Assembly: GCA_003762715.1 (NCBI GenBank)
Contig: RIBJ01000037.1
Location: 1 to 64,000, forward strand
DNA length: 64,000 nt
DNA from: Muribaculaceae bacterium Isolate-104 (HZI)
GTDB taxonomy: Bacteria; Bacteroidota; Bacteroidia; Bacteroidales; Muribaculaceae
Reading direction: 5' to 3'
A program made the translations under genes and the position numbers. Positions 1 to 8,597 of the stretch are shown in pieces (the stretch's first letter is position 1; every line of letters starts with the position of its first letter). The notes beneath the pieces are model-generated. The model saw only the letters and a program-made list of their open reading frames with translations. It did no database searches and was not told the DNA's origin.

Positions 1-1
1 T

Positions 2-118
2 TTTCGGCGGTTATCAAGAAACTACGAGGATTCTTTAGAAACAGCAAGGCAAATGGTCATTATTGCAGGCATTGCGATGCTGCTAAATCGGCTCCCGAAT
101 ATTAACATTCATTATTAA
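2..118 (+). pseudogene. C-terminal end of an IS5-like transposase (cut by window edge)
   Basis: The second forward frame is open from the window edge to a TAA at 116-118 and gives a 38-residue tail containing RRLSRNYE and, further on, IAGIAMLLNRL. This pattern (RRL..-YE, then a hydrophobic helix ending in LNRL) is typical of the C-terminus of IS5-family DDE transposases. The stop codon merges directly into the terminal inverted repeat of the element. The rest of the gene lies outside the window, so whether it is intact cannot be told. The family call rests on this short tail. Confidence 0.6.
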
Positions 119-129
119 ACACCCTCTTA
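102..129 (+). mobile_element. Right terminal inverted repeat of the IS plus TTA target site
   Basis: Read on the minus strand, 126-102 begins GAGGGTGTTTAATAATGAAT. It overlaps the transposase stop codon and is followed on the plus strand by TTA at 127-129, which fits a TNA-type three-base target duplication as used by several IS5 groups. Nearly the same sequence occurs in the palindrome at 27850-27882, and the outer bases resemble the GAGTATGTTT ends of the 162-bp repeats. The left end of the IS is outside the window. Confidence 0.5.
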
Positions 130-178
130 GTGATTTTCGACAATATTACAATATGCCGAGAAGGAGAGAGGGGGAGGG

Positions 179-1378
179 TCAGTGGCGCCTGATGTGGAGA
201 GAGCCGTACATCATGGCTGCAAGTGCGGCAAACAGTATAAGGCTTCCCAACAATAGGGCGTATGTCGACAAAGACAGCATTATGTAGCAGCTTGCGTAAA
301 ACCCGGTGAGTATGGCACCTATGACCAGCGCTACTTTCCACGACACAAGCATTCGCCACATATAGCCGGCAATCAGGGCTACTGTCATGAACGAGGCTAT
401 CATGTAAGACGCTCCGAATGACATATGCTCGCTAAACGCAAGCAGCAGCGAATAAAACAGTATCAACGCCGCTCCTATGAGAAAATAGTTGAGCAGCGGT
501 ATGGTGCGCTTCATCACTACTTCAGCCAACAGCACGCTGATGTATGTGAGCATGATTATGATAAACGCGTATTTCAAAGAGCGCGACACTTTCTGGTAAC
601 GGTCAACACCTATCAGAAATTCGGCACCGGCATATCCCGAATCAGACCCGGAGTGCAGCCCGGAGTCGCGCCAGCTTGCGGAAAAACGGTTTTTCCATAC
701 GTTGCGTTCGTCGGGCAGACTCTCGAACGACGGATTTGATGCCTCGCCATCTATACTTACCGACGACTTAATTCCGACACGCTTTACATATACTCCACCT
801 GAGCCACGCACATCAAAATCGGTAGAGAATCCGACTCTCGCGGTCATGCCTGCCGTGGAAACCCTTGCCAACAGGCAGTCTTCGGCTACAGACCATTCTG
901 TTTTTCTGTCTCCGACCGTGAGCGGCGACAGGCGCTGTATCTGTTTTTTGGCGAGGCTCAGTTTTAAAATCACGGTGTCGCCCAGCGCCCTGAGGCTGTC
1001 GCCGCAGAATGAGCCGGACAAAGATACTCCGGCATTAAACACCTCTGCCTCATAGATATTGCGGTGAAGCGACATTGTGCCGACTTGAGCATGGCACACG
1101 AACTCTTCGGGACGCACACACTCCGCGCTGTCACGGTTTGCCACAGCCACAGGCCCGTTCACATACACTTCGCGCCCCCAGTCTTGAACTATCTGCTGTG
1201 CCACTTCGCGGCTCCGCCCCTCGCGTGAATATGACATCAGCCATATAGACAGCGCCCCGATCATGAGCAGCGCTCCCTGAAGCCCAAGCAGCAGTATCTT
1301 TACGCCATACGACATCGGCTTCCTCTCAAAAGGTGGAGGCGGAGGAGGAGGCAGCGGCGGTATATAACTGTTCATCAT
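179..1378 (-). CDS. creD: Cell envelope integrity protein CreD (full length)
   Basis: This 399-residue inner-membrane protein has a short cytoplasmic N-terminus with a run of prolines (residues 7-16), one membrane helix at about 25-48, a periplasmic domain of about 200 residues, and a C-terminal bundle of five or six helices (about 260-395). The LLNYFLIGAALILFYSLLLA and YALLLGSLILF stretches are characteristic of CreD, which in Gammaproteobacteria is linked to envelope integrity and beta-lactam or colicin tolerance. Its start overlaps the stop of the upstream gene as ATGA, so the two are translationally coupled. No CreBC-type two-component system is visible beside it. The family call is strong; the role in this organism is inferred. 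Confidence 0.82.
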   Translation of the reverse strand: MMNSYIPPLPPPPPPPFERKPMSYGVKILLLGLQGALLMIGALSIWLMSYSREGRSREVAQQIVQDWGREVYVNGPVAVANRDSAECVRPEEFVCHAQVGTMSLHRNIYEAEVFNAGVSLSGSFCGDSLRALGDTVILKLSLAKKQIQRLSPLTVGDRKTEWSVAEDCLLARVSTAGMTARVGFSTDFDVRGSGGVYVKRVGIKSSVSIDGEASNPSFESLPDERNVWKNRFSASWRDSGLHSGSDSGYAGAEFLIGVDRYQKVSRSLKYAFIIIMLTYISVLLAEVVMKRTIPLLNYFLIGAALILFYSLLLAFSEHMSFGASYMIASFMTVALIAGYMWRMLVSWKVALVIGAILTGFYASCYIMLSLSTYALLLGSLILFAALAAMMYGSLHIRRH

Positions 1379-2019
1379 TTTTCCAGAGTGAGTTCGCCGT
1401 TCTTCATCTTCAGCTTAAGCGTAAAGTACATAGCCACGGCAAGAATGGCGAACAGCGACAGGCTTCCGACAAGCAGAGCCATAGAGCCGAGTTTAATGAG
1501 AACAAACATCAGCGCGTACTCAGCCACAAGAATGGCGGTAATAAGCACAACGGCTTTTCTTATACCTGTTATTCCTTTTATATAAAGCGCTATAAGCCCT
1601 ATTGTCATGGCACTCACAATGATGTATGATGCGGCAAAAGGCAGTTTTTCGGAAAGCGCGAGCAGTATAAGATAAAACAGCGCGAGCGCCATGCCTGTAA
1701 GAGCGTACTGAAGCAGATTGACTATCTTGCGAAAACCGACTTCGGCAATGACTATTGTCATGAGAGTTATTGCCATGACACAGAAGCAATATGTAAGCGA
1801 GTGCGACAGCAGGTCGTAGCGACCGCCCTGCAGCAGCCCCGCCTCTACCCTGTCCGAGGCAAAACCGTCGATAGCGTTTGTAATCAGCGCCAGTGCCAGC
1901 GACACTCCGAGTATAAACATGGTGCGGAGTCCGAGCCAGCTCATTGTGTACACGGGGTTAGGATAACACACCGGGGGTATTTGCGGCGTTTCGGGATTGA
2001 GAGGTTGATTTGTAGACAT
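1375..2019 (-). CDS. Short CreD-like membrane protein lacking the periplasmic domain
   Basis: This 214-residue protein has a proline-rich cytoplasmic tail, one helix at about 30-52, a loop of only about 25 residues, and then the C-terminal helix bundle of CreD (LLQYALTGMALALFYLILLA and later ALLVGSLSLFAILAVAMY). It is therefore CreD without the roughly 200-residue periplasmic part and is a paralogue of the gene that follows it. The start at 2019 is preferred over 2049 because a promoter -7 element (TATATTTG on the minus strand, 2054-2047) covers the longer start. The two genes form one operon. It may act as a partner subunit of the full-length CreD, which is inference. Confidence 0.75.
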   Translation of the reverse strand: MSTNQPLNPETPQIPPVCYPNPVYTMSWLGLRTMFILGVSLALALITNAIDGFASDRVEAGLLQGGRYDLLSHSLTYCFCVMAITLMTIVIAEVGFRKIVNLLQYALTGMALALFYLILLALSEKLPFAASYIIVSAMTIGLIALYIKGITGIRKAVVLITAILVAEYALMFVLIKLGSMALLVGSLSLFAILAVAMYFTLKLKMKNGELTLEK

Positions 2020-2046
2020 TGCAGTATGTTTTTTTCGTATTTTCAG

Positions 2047-2054
2047 CAAATATA
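2047..2054 (-). promoter_or_regulatory. -7 element of the creD pair
   Basis: TATATTTG on the minus strand matches the Bacteroidetes TAnnTTTG element. It lies 27 bases before the chosen start at 2019. No clear -33 TTG was found. Confidence 0.5.
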
Positions 2055-2132
2055 CAATTTTTGCATGATTTTTTGAAAAAAAATTTGGTGCCGGTTAAAC
2101 TTTTCGGCAGCCGCGCAGTCTACCTTTCTGGT

Positions 2133-2172
2133 GAGCCGGAAACACAGAGGTGAAACGGCTCCTGTTTTTTAC
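2133..2172 (+). terminator. Orphan terminator-like hairpin
   Basis: GAGCCG at 2133-2138 pairs with CGGCTC at 2156-2161 and is followed by CTGTTTTTT. No gene ends just upstream on the plus strand, so it either belongs to a very short transcript or is fortuitous. A near-consensus TACCTTTC lies at 2121-2128. Confidence 0.3.
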
Positions 2173-2182
2173 CCGGTGCTTA

Positions 2183-2344
2183 GAGTATGTTTACTTTTAA
2201 CTTTATGAAATCTTTAGATGCCTTTCAGACCTGTTTGAAGATTTCGTTCAGTCATTATGGAACCCCATAACACCTTCTCTCAATCTCCAAACATACTCTG
2301 AAATCCGCTATAAATCTTAACATAAGCCAAAAATAAACATACTC
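2183..2344 (+). mobile_element. 162-bp MITE-like element, copy 1
   Basis: The element starts GAGTATGTTTACTTTT and ends in the reverse complement of nearly the same sequence (AAAATAAACATACTC), giving terminal inverted repeats of about 16 bases with one mismatch. TTA stands on both sides (2180-2182 and 2345-2347), which reads as a three-base target duplication. A second copy of exactly the same length lies in the opposite orientation at 31933-32094, with about seven differences. The element has no coding capacity. It occupies most of the space in front of the outer-membrane gene at 2386, and no promoter for that gene is apparent within it. Confidence 0.8.
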
Positions 2345-2385
2345 TTAAAGATACAAATAAACATAACCCAAAAAAGACTCATCAC

Positions 2386-5202
2386 ATAGCACGCCGCTGC
2401 GCAGTGGCAATAGTTGCAATGGCAGGCTGCGCCACACTCTGCTCATTCAATATAAGAGGAGTGGTAGCCGACCCCGACAGAGAGGGTCTTGTAGCAGCGA
2501 CTGTCAAACTTCTGAATGAAAAAGATTCGACATTCGTAAAAGGAGCCAAGAGCGGCAATAACGGCAGCTTTGTAATAAGCGATGTCAACAAAGGCAGATA
2601 CATTGTCGAGGCTACCTATCTCGGCTATGCCGCATCTCACAGAAATGTTACGGTAAACGCATCGAATGTGCGCCTCGACACTATAATGATGCAAGAGAGC
2701 GACTATGAGCTCGGCGAGGTGGTTGTGAAAGGGATACTGACCGAGATCAAGGTCATGGAGGACACCATTGAGTATAATGCCGGCGCCTACAAGACCCAGC
2801 CCAACGCGGTGATAGAGGATTTGCTCAAACGCCTTCCCGGAGTCGAGGTCGACTCCGACGGAAAAATCACCGTCAACGGCAAGGAGGTGTCGAAGATACT
2901 TATCGAGGACAAGGAATTTTTCAGCGACGACCCCAAGGTTGCGTCCAAGAACCTGCCGGTAAACATGATTGACAAGCTGCAGGTTGTAGACCGCAAGAGC
3001 GACCTTGCCCGAATGACGGGAGTAGATGACGGCGAGGAGGAAACCGTCATAAACCTCACCGTTAAGAAGGGAATGAAAAACGGCTGGTTTGGCAACGCAG
3101 AGGCAGGCTACGGCACAGACAGCCGGTACAATGCCAATTTCAATGTGAACCGTTTCTGGAATGACAACCAGTTTACCCTGCTCGGCAACTTCAACAATGT
3201 GAACCAGCTCGGCTTTACCGATGGCAATGCGTCACGCTTCCGTCGCTTCGGAGGCACAACAGGCATAACCACCTCACAAGCATTCGGCATAAACTTCAAC
3301 GTAGGCAACAAAGAGATTTTCAGAGTGGGCGGCAATGTGATGTACAGCCACACCGACCGCGACAACCGCACATCCACCGAAAGAGAATACCTTGTTCTTG
3401 ACCAGATGTCGTCAATAGGCAAATACACCCGCGACAAGGGTCACAACATACGCGCCGGCTTCAGGGTGGAGTGGAATCCCGACTCGTTCAACTCAATCGA
3501 TTTCCGCCCCCGCCTGTCATACAACATAAACGACTCATACAGCGAGGACTCCACTTTCAACTACGCCTCCGACGCACTGCGCTCAGCAATCAGCCGCAGT
3601 TTAAACACCGCAAGCAGCGACGGAAAATCGTTTGAATTCGGCGCCCAGTTCATATACAACCACAAGTTTCGCAGCCGCCGCGGCAGGTCGTTATCCGTAG
3701 ACCTCAACTACAGCCATTCAAATGTCACTGAAAACGAGCTTTCCTATTCGAGAAACATCTTCTATCTGTTCAACGACTCGACCGACATATACGACCAGCT
3801 TAACGACAACCACACATGGAGCGACAATGTGAGCGGCAGACTCACATTCACCGAGCCGCTCGGCAATGTGAAGAACGGCAGATTCATAAAACTGGCTTAC
3901 CGCCTCAACTACCGCTGGAACAACGCCGACAAGAATGTGTACGACCACCCGATAGCCATAGACCCGATTCTTGGACCGGTAATCGACTACACCCAGGAGA
4001 TTTTCAACCCAAGTCTCAGCAACCAGTTCCGCAACGACTACTTCAACCAGAATGTGCGCCTCAGCTTCCAGCAGATTACCAGCGCGCTCAACCTTGAGGC
4101 AGGTATCTCATTCGTGCCCACAATGTCAAAGAGCATGGACCTTATCAATTCGGAACGCAACATACCTGAACGCTGGGTGATGAATTTCGCGCCGTTTGTC
4201 AACTACCGTCACAAATTCAGCAAAACCCGTTCGCTCAACTTCCGCTACAACGGCAGGTCTTCGCAGCCGAGCCTCACCCAGCTGCAACCGGTACCCGATA
4301 TGTCAGACCCCATGAACATCATTCAGGGTAATCCGGAACTGAAGCCGACATTCTCGCACTCCATGAATCTCAGATTCCAGGATTTCAACGCCAAGTCACA
4401 GCGCAGCATAATGCTCATGGCAAACGCCAGCGTGGTACAGAACTCCATTATATCGAAAATGGTCAGAGACAGCCAGACAGGCGCACAGACCACCACATAC
4501 ACCAACGTAAACGGAGTGTGGAACGCTATGCTTGCAAACATGATTTCATTTCCTCTGCGCAACAAAATGTGGCAGTTCTCAAACAGCCTGTTCGGCAATT
4601 TCAGCCACGGTGTCGGCTTCAACAACGGACAGCGCAACAACAGCGAGGCACTGCGTGTCAATCTGTCTCCCGCAATATCATTCCGTCCTGAAAACCTCGA
4701 ATTTGAGTTCCGTCCCCGCTACGGGCTACAGTACACACACAACAGTGTGACCACAAACAGCAGCACCAAACCCACAGTGCATAACTACGGCGGCAGCTTC
4801 TCTGCCTACTACCGCACTCCCATAGATGTCATTCTGTCAAGCGATGTCACCTTTACTGCCACAAAAGGCTACTCGGAAGGCTACGACAAAAACGAATGGA
4901 TGTGGAACGCCTCAATATCCTACGAAACACTCCGCGACAAGTCGCTCACATTTGCTGTCAAGGCTTACGACCTACTCGGACAGCAGAGCAACATTAGCCG
5001 CGTAGCCACCGCCAACTACATTGACGACCAGCGTTTCAACTCACTGACCCGCTACTTCATGTTTACCGTCAGCTACCGTTTCAACACATTCGGCAAGGGC
5101 AGAGAGCCGGACAGCCGCAACCAGCGCGGACCCGGCGGTTTCGGCAGACCCGGTGGCTTCGGCAGACCGGACGGCTTCGGAGGACCGGGCGGGCGCCGAT
5201 AA
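2386..5202 (+). CDS. Outer-membrane beta-barrel protein (TonB-receptor-like, Omp_b-brl_3 type)
   Basis: The protein has a signal peptide, a carboxypeptidase-regulatory-like beta-sandwich (about residues 23-100), a plug-like region with the LLKRLPGVEVDSDGKITVNG motif typical of this family, and a long barrel with many alternating aromatic strands. Such proteins are SusC relatives without a known SusD partner. The tail is rich in Gly, Phe, Arg and Pro. The start is uncertain. The frame contains GTG at 2404, which would give a signal peptide with no positive charge, while an ATA at 2386 would give MARRCAVAIVAMAGC, a proper signal sequence; no ATG lies in between. The 2386 start is inferred, and a mutated ATG or a sequence error is possible. 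The MITE ends only 41 bases upstream. Substrate unknown. Confidence 0.8.
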   Translation: MARRCAVAIVAMAGCATLCSFNIRGVVADPDREGLVAATVKLLNEKDSTFVKGAKSGNNGSFVISDVNKGRYIVEATYLGYAASHRNVTVNASNVRLDTIMMQESDYELGEVVVKGILTEIKVMEDTIEYNAGAYKTQPNAVIEDLLKRLPGVEVDSDGKITVNGKEVSKILIEDKEFFSDDPKVASKNLPVNMIDKLQVVDRKSDLARMTGVDDGEEETVINLTVKKGMKNGWFGNAEAGYGTDSRYNANFNVNRFWNDNQFTLLGNFNNVNQLGFTDGNASRFRRFGGTTGITTSQAFGINFNVGNKEIFRVGGNVMYSHTDRDNRTSTEREYLVLDQMSSIGKYTRDKGHNIRAGFRVEWNPDSFNSIDFRPRLSYNINDSYSEDSTFNYASDALRSAISRSLNTASSDGKSFEFGAQFIYNHKFRSRRGRSLSVDLNYSHSNVTENELSYSRNIFYLFNDSTDIYDQLNDNHTWSDNVSGRLTFTEPLGNVKNGRFIKLAYRLNYRWNNADKNVYDHPIAIDPILGPVIDYTQEIFNPSLSNQFRNDYFNQNVRLSFQQITSALNLEAGISFVPTMSKSMDLINSERNIPERWVMNFAPFVNYRHKFSKTRSLNFRYNGRSSQPSLTQLQPVPDMSDPMNIIQGNPELKPTFSHSMNLRFQDFNAKSQRSIMLMANASVVQNSIISKMVRDSQTGAQTTTYTNVNGVWNAMLANMISFPLRNKMWQFSNSLFGNFSHGVGFNNGQRNNSEALRVNLSPAISFRPENLEFEFRPRYGLQYTHNSVTTNSSTKPTVHNYGGSFSAYYRTPIDVILSSDVTFTATKGYSEGYDKNEWMWNASISYETLRDKSLTFAVKAYDLLGQQSNISRVATANYIDDQRFNSLTRYFMFTVSYRFNTFGKGREPDSRNQRGPGGFGRPGGFGRPDGFGGPGGRR

Positions 5203-5228
5203 ACATCCACACCTTATTATATTATATA

Positions 5229-5271
5229 CAGCGAGGGGCTGTCTGAACCGGCAGCCCCCCGCTGTTTTTAT
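5229..5271 (+). terminator. Terminator after the outer-membrane barrel gene
   Basis: CAGCGAGGGGCTG and CAGCCCCCCGCTG form a long stem with one mismatch and a 10-base loop, followed by TTTTTATA. Confidence 0.8.
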
Positions 5272-5286
5272 ATTTCCTGCTGTGGA

Positions 5287-6009
5287 TTATTCTTCTGTTT
5301 CCTTGATGTTGTGGAACACATTCTGAACATCCTCATCCTCTTCGAACTTTTCAAGAAGTTTGTCAAGAGTAACACGCTGCTCCTCTGTAACCTCCTTGAG
5401 GTCGTTGGGAATGCGCTCAAACTCGGCGCTGATGATTTCAAAACCATTCTCCTCAAGATACTTCTGTATGTTTGAGAACTCCTCGAAAGCACCGTAGATG
5501 TCGATTTCCTCCTCGTCGGCAACAAGCTCGTCCACGCCATAGTCAATCAGCTCAAGCTCAAGTTCTTCAAGGTCAACTCCCTCTTTGGGCTTGATTTTGA
5601 AAACGCTCTTGTGGTCAAACATGAAAGAGAGGCTGCCCTGAGTGCCGAGGCTGCCGCCGTAGCGGTTGAAATACGAGCGCACGTTTGCCACTGTGCGGGT
5701 ATTGTTGTCTGTAGCAGCCTCAACAATTATAGCTATGCCGAAGGGCCCGTATCCTTCATAAACAATCTCCTTGTAATCGCCGGCATCCTTCTCGGTGGCT
5801 TTCTTGATAGCTCTCTCGACAGTGTCCTTGGGCATGTTTGCCGCCTTAGCATTCTGCATCAGGGCGCGCAGACGCGGGTTTGTGTCGGGGTCGGGACCAC
5901 CTGCTTTCGCAGCTATTGTTATTTCCTTGCCAATTCGGGTGAAAGTGCGGGACATATTGCCCCAGCGTTTCAGTTTTCTTGCTTTGCGGTATTCAAAAGC
6001 TCTTCCCAT
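5287..6009 (-). CDS. yebC: YebC/PmpR family protein
   Basis: This 240-residue protein is a complete YebC-family member. It has the conserved N-terminus with W-G-N-M-S-R-T-F, the AAKAGGPDPDTNPRLR stretch and the TVERAIKKA motif, followed by the two mixed alpha/beta domains. Members have been described as DNA-binding regulators and more recently as ribosome-associated factors that relieve stalling. The gene lies 26 bases downstream of pheT on the same strand, so it is probably transcribed with it from the strong promoter at 8529-8559. The acidic C-terminus (EEDEDVQN, KETEE) is usual for Bacteroidetes members. The family call is firm; which role applies here is not shown. Confidence 0.93.
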   Translation of the reverse strand: MGRAFEYRKARKLKRWGNMSRTFTRIGKEITIAAKAGGPDPDTNPRLRALMQNAKAANMPKDTVERAIKKATEKDAGDYKEIVYEGYGPFGIAIIVEAATDNNTRTVANVRSYFNRYGGSLGTQGSLSFMFDHKSVFKIKPKEGVDLEELELELIDYGVDELVADEEEIDIYGAFEEFSNIQKYLEENGFEIISAEFERIPNDLKEVTEEQRVTLDKLLEKFEEDEDVQNVFHNIKETEE

Positions 6010-6035
6010 TGTATTTATTTTTTATTCTGAAATAA

Positions 6036-8501
6036 TTATCTGAGTGATGCGCCGAGTTTTTTTGAGAGGTTGGCGGTTATCTTGTCCATTACACCCTCAA
6101 TCTGTTTGTCGGTAAGGGTTTTTTCATCGTCCTGGAGCATTATTGCCACAGCATACGATTTTTTGCCTTCGGGCAGATTCTTGCCTTCGTAAACGTCAAA
6201 CAGCTCGATTGATTTGAGGAGCTTGCGCTCGCTCTCTCTGACAACAGCCTCTACCTGCTCCATTGTCACCGCCGAGTCTATCAGCAGGGCAAGGTCGCGG
6301 CGCACAGCCTGAGTGCGCGGCAGCGGAGCATAAAGCGGGCTGCGCTTGGCAACAAGGCTCACAAGCGCTGTCCAGTCAAGTTCGGCAAACACAGCCTGCT
6401 GACGCATCGAGCATTTGGCGAGCTGCTTTTTCGCCACGATACCCATGATGCCAAGCAGCTTGCCGCTGCGGGTGGCAATGGTGAGACATGTGTCAAACAG
6501 TTCGTCAGCACCTTTTGACAGCTTGATTTCACGCGGAGACACACCAAGGCGCGCAAATATGTTTGCCACCACCGCCTTGAGATCAAAGAAAGTCGCATCT
6601 GCCTGCGGGCGCGCCCAGTTGCCGGGACGCAGCGCTCCGGTCATCCATATGCCGAGGCAGGCGCCTTCCGAGTAAGGAGCAAGAGGCTTGTCGGCTGTAG
6701 ACTCAGCCTGCGGGTTGCGGCTGTAGACATTGCCAAACTCATACATGAGCAGGTCGGGCAGACGGCGGTTTATGTTGTGGCTCAGTGATTCCAGCCCTCC
6801 GAAGAGCAGGGTGCGCCTCATCACGGCAAGGTCGCCGCTGAGAGGGTTGAGCAGACGCACGCAGCTGTCGGGAGAATAGCCTGTAAGGTCGGCGTAATAG
6901 CTTTCGGCAGTGAGCGAGTTGTTCATTATTTCATTAAAGCCGTTTGCCGTGAGCTGTTCGCCAATGAGATTTCTCAGGCGGTTGTCAACATCGGCACGGC
7001 TTTTCGACGACAGAGCCGAGCGCACTGTTGTGCCGGTCTCCACATTATTATAGCCGTATATTCTGAGTATATCCTCGACCACATCGCAGGGGCGGCGCAC
7101 ATCCACTCTGTATGTAGGCACCAGAAGCTGTGCGGCAGAGCTGTCTGCCGAAACTGTCTGTATTTCGAGAGAGGCGAGTATGGAATCTACCACATCGCGG
7201 GGTATCTCCTTGCCGATAAGAGAGTTGACATAGCTGTAGTTCAGTTCTACGGTATAGGGAGCAATCGGTTCGGGGTATATGTCAACCGGCTCGCCGCATA
7301 TTTCGCCTCCGGCAAGCTCCTTGACAAGCAGCGCGGCGAGTTTTACCGCCCACATTGTCGCATTGGGGTCTGTGCCGCGCTCGTAGCGGAACGAAGAGTC
7401 GGTAGAGAGTCCGTGGCGCCGCGCTGTCTTGCGCACAAATGTAGGATTGAAGTATGCGCTTTCAATGAAGATGTCGGTAGTGCTGTCGGAAACTCCGGAT
7501 TCGAGACCGCCGAACACACCGGCTATGCACATAGGCTCCTCGGCGTTGCATATCATGAGGTCACGGCTGTCGAGAGTGCGCTCCACTCCGTCAAGAGTAG
7601 TGAAACGGGTGTCCTGCGGGCAGGTGCGCACCACAATTCTGTCGCCTTTCACTTTTGCAAGGTCGAAACAGTGCAGCGGCTGCCCTATGCCGTGAAGGAT
7701 ATAGTTGGTTATATCCACAATGTTGTTTATGGGGCGCTGACCGATGACGGTGAGCCGGTCACGCAGCCATTTGGGGCTTTCGCCCACTTTGACGCCGCGT
7801 ATTGTGACACCGCTGTAGCGCGGACACGCATTGTGGTCGGCAACCTCAACCGAAACAGCTCCGGCGGGAGTGTCAGCCTTGAACCCGTCTGCCAGAGGTT
7901 TTTTCAGCGGCGATGCCACCGCATGGCGCGCAAGCCATGCGCTGAGGTCGCGGGCTACACCGTAATGGCTCGCAGCGTCGACACGGTTAGGGGTCAGGTC
8001 AACTTCAAGAACATAGTCGCTTGACAGTCCGTAGAGTTCGGCAGCGGGAATGCCCGGCTTTACTGAGGGGTCAAGCACAATGATGCCGTCGTGAGATGAG
8101 CCTACTCCGATTTCATCCTCGGCACAAATCATGCCGAAAGACTCGACACCGCGTATTTTTGATTTTTTTATCTGAAATTCTTTGTCGCCGTCGTACAGCA
8201 CTGTGCCGACAGTAGCCACTACCACGCTCTGCCCGGCAGCCACATTTGGCGCGCCGCACACAATCTGGGTAGGGGTGCCGTCGCCGAGGTCAACTGTAGT
8301 TATGTGAAGATGGTCGCTGTCGGGATGCTCCACACAGGTGAGCACCTTGCCGGTAACAATGCCTTTCAGACCGCCCTTTATGGACTCCACTTCCTCGACA
8401 GAACCGGTTTCCAGCCCCACGGAGGTCAGAGCCGCCGCAAGTTCGTCAGGAGTAAGGTTAAAGTCAATATATTGCTTTAGCCAGTTATAAGAAATGTTCA
8501 T
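6036..8501 (-). CDS. pheT: Phenylalanyl-tRNA synthetase beta subunit
   Basis: At 821 residues this is the normal length for PheT, which forms an alpha2beta2 enzyme with PheS to charge tRNA-Phe. An N-terminal tRNA-binding (EMAP-like) domain occupies about residues 40-155, followed by B3/B4 editing domains, B5 (NYSYVNSLIGKEIPRD region), a catalytic-like core, and a C-terminal FDX-ACT anticodon-binding domain with LPRTQAVRRDLALLID. The pheS gene is not in this window. The start is supported by a complete promoter 27 bases upstream. The gene is followed by yebC in the same direction. Confidence 0.96.
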   Translation of the reverse strand: MNISYNWLKQYIDFNLTPDELAAALTSVGLETGSVEEVESIKGGLKGIVTGKVLTCVEHPDSDHLHITTVDLGDGTPTQIVCGAPNVAAGQSVVVATVGTVLYDGDKEFQIKKSKIRGVESFGMICAEDEIGVGSSHDGIIVLDPSVKPGIPAAELYGLSSDYVLEVDLTPNRVDAASHYGVARDLSAWLARHAVASPLKKPLADGFKADTPAGAVSVEVADHNACPRYSGVTIRGVKVGESPKWLRDRLTVIGQRPINNIVDITNYILHGIGQPLHCFDLAKVKGDRIVVRTCPQDTRFTTLDGVERTLDSRDLMICNAEEPMCIAGVFGGLESGVSDSTTDIFIESAYFNPTFVRKTARRHGLSTDSSFRYERGTDPNATMWAVKLAALLVKELAGGEICGEPVDIYPEPIAPYTVELNYSYVNSLIGKEIPRDVVDSILASLEIQTVSADSSAAQLLVPTYRVDVRRPCDVVEDILRIYGYNNVETGTTVRSALSSKSRADVDNRLRNLIGEQLTANGFNEIMNNSLTAESYYADLTGYSPDSCVRLLNPLSGDLAVMRRTLLFGGLESLSHNINRRLPDLLMYEFGNVYSRNPQAESTADKPLAPYSEGACLGIWMTGALRPGNWARPQADATFFDLKAVVANIFARLGVSPREIKLSKGADELFDTCLTIATRSGKLLGIMGIVAKKQLAKCSMRQQAVFAELDWTALVSLVAKRSPLYAPLPRTQAVRRDLALLIDSAVTMEQVEAVVRESERKLLKSIELFDVYEGKNLPEGKKSYAVAIMLQDDEKTLTDKQIEGVMDKITANLSKKLGASLR

Positions 8502-8528
8502 GCAACTATTGTTTTCTCAATAATGGGA

Positions 8529-8559
8529 CAAAGTTACAAATAACGCCCTAAATATGCAA
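8529..8559 (-). promoter_or_regulatory. Promoter of pheT-yebC
   Basis: On the minus strand TTG (8559-8557) is separated by 20 bases from TAACTTTG (8536-8529), an exact match to the Bacteroidetes housekeeping consensus. The pheT start follows 27 bases later. Confidence 0.8.
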
Positions 8560-8597
8560 TAATTGCACCGGAGGCAAAGCGGTTTCAGCCGAGGTTG

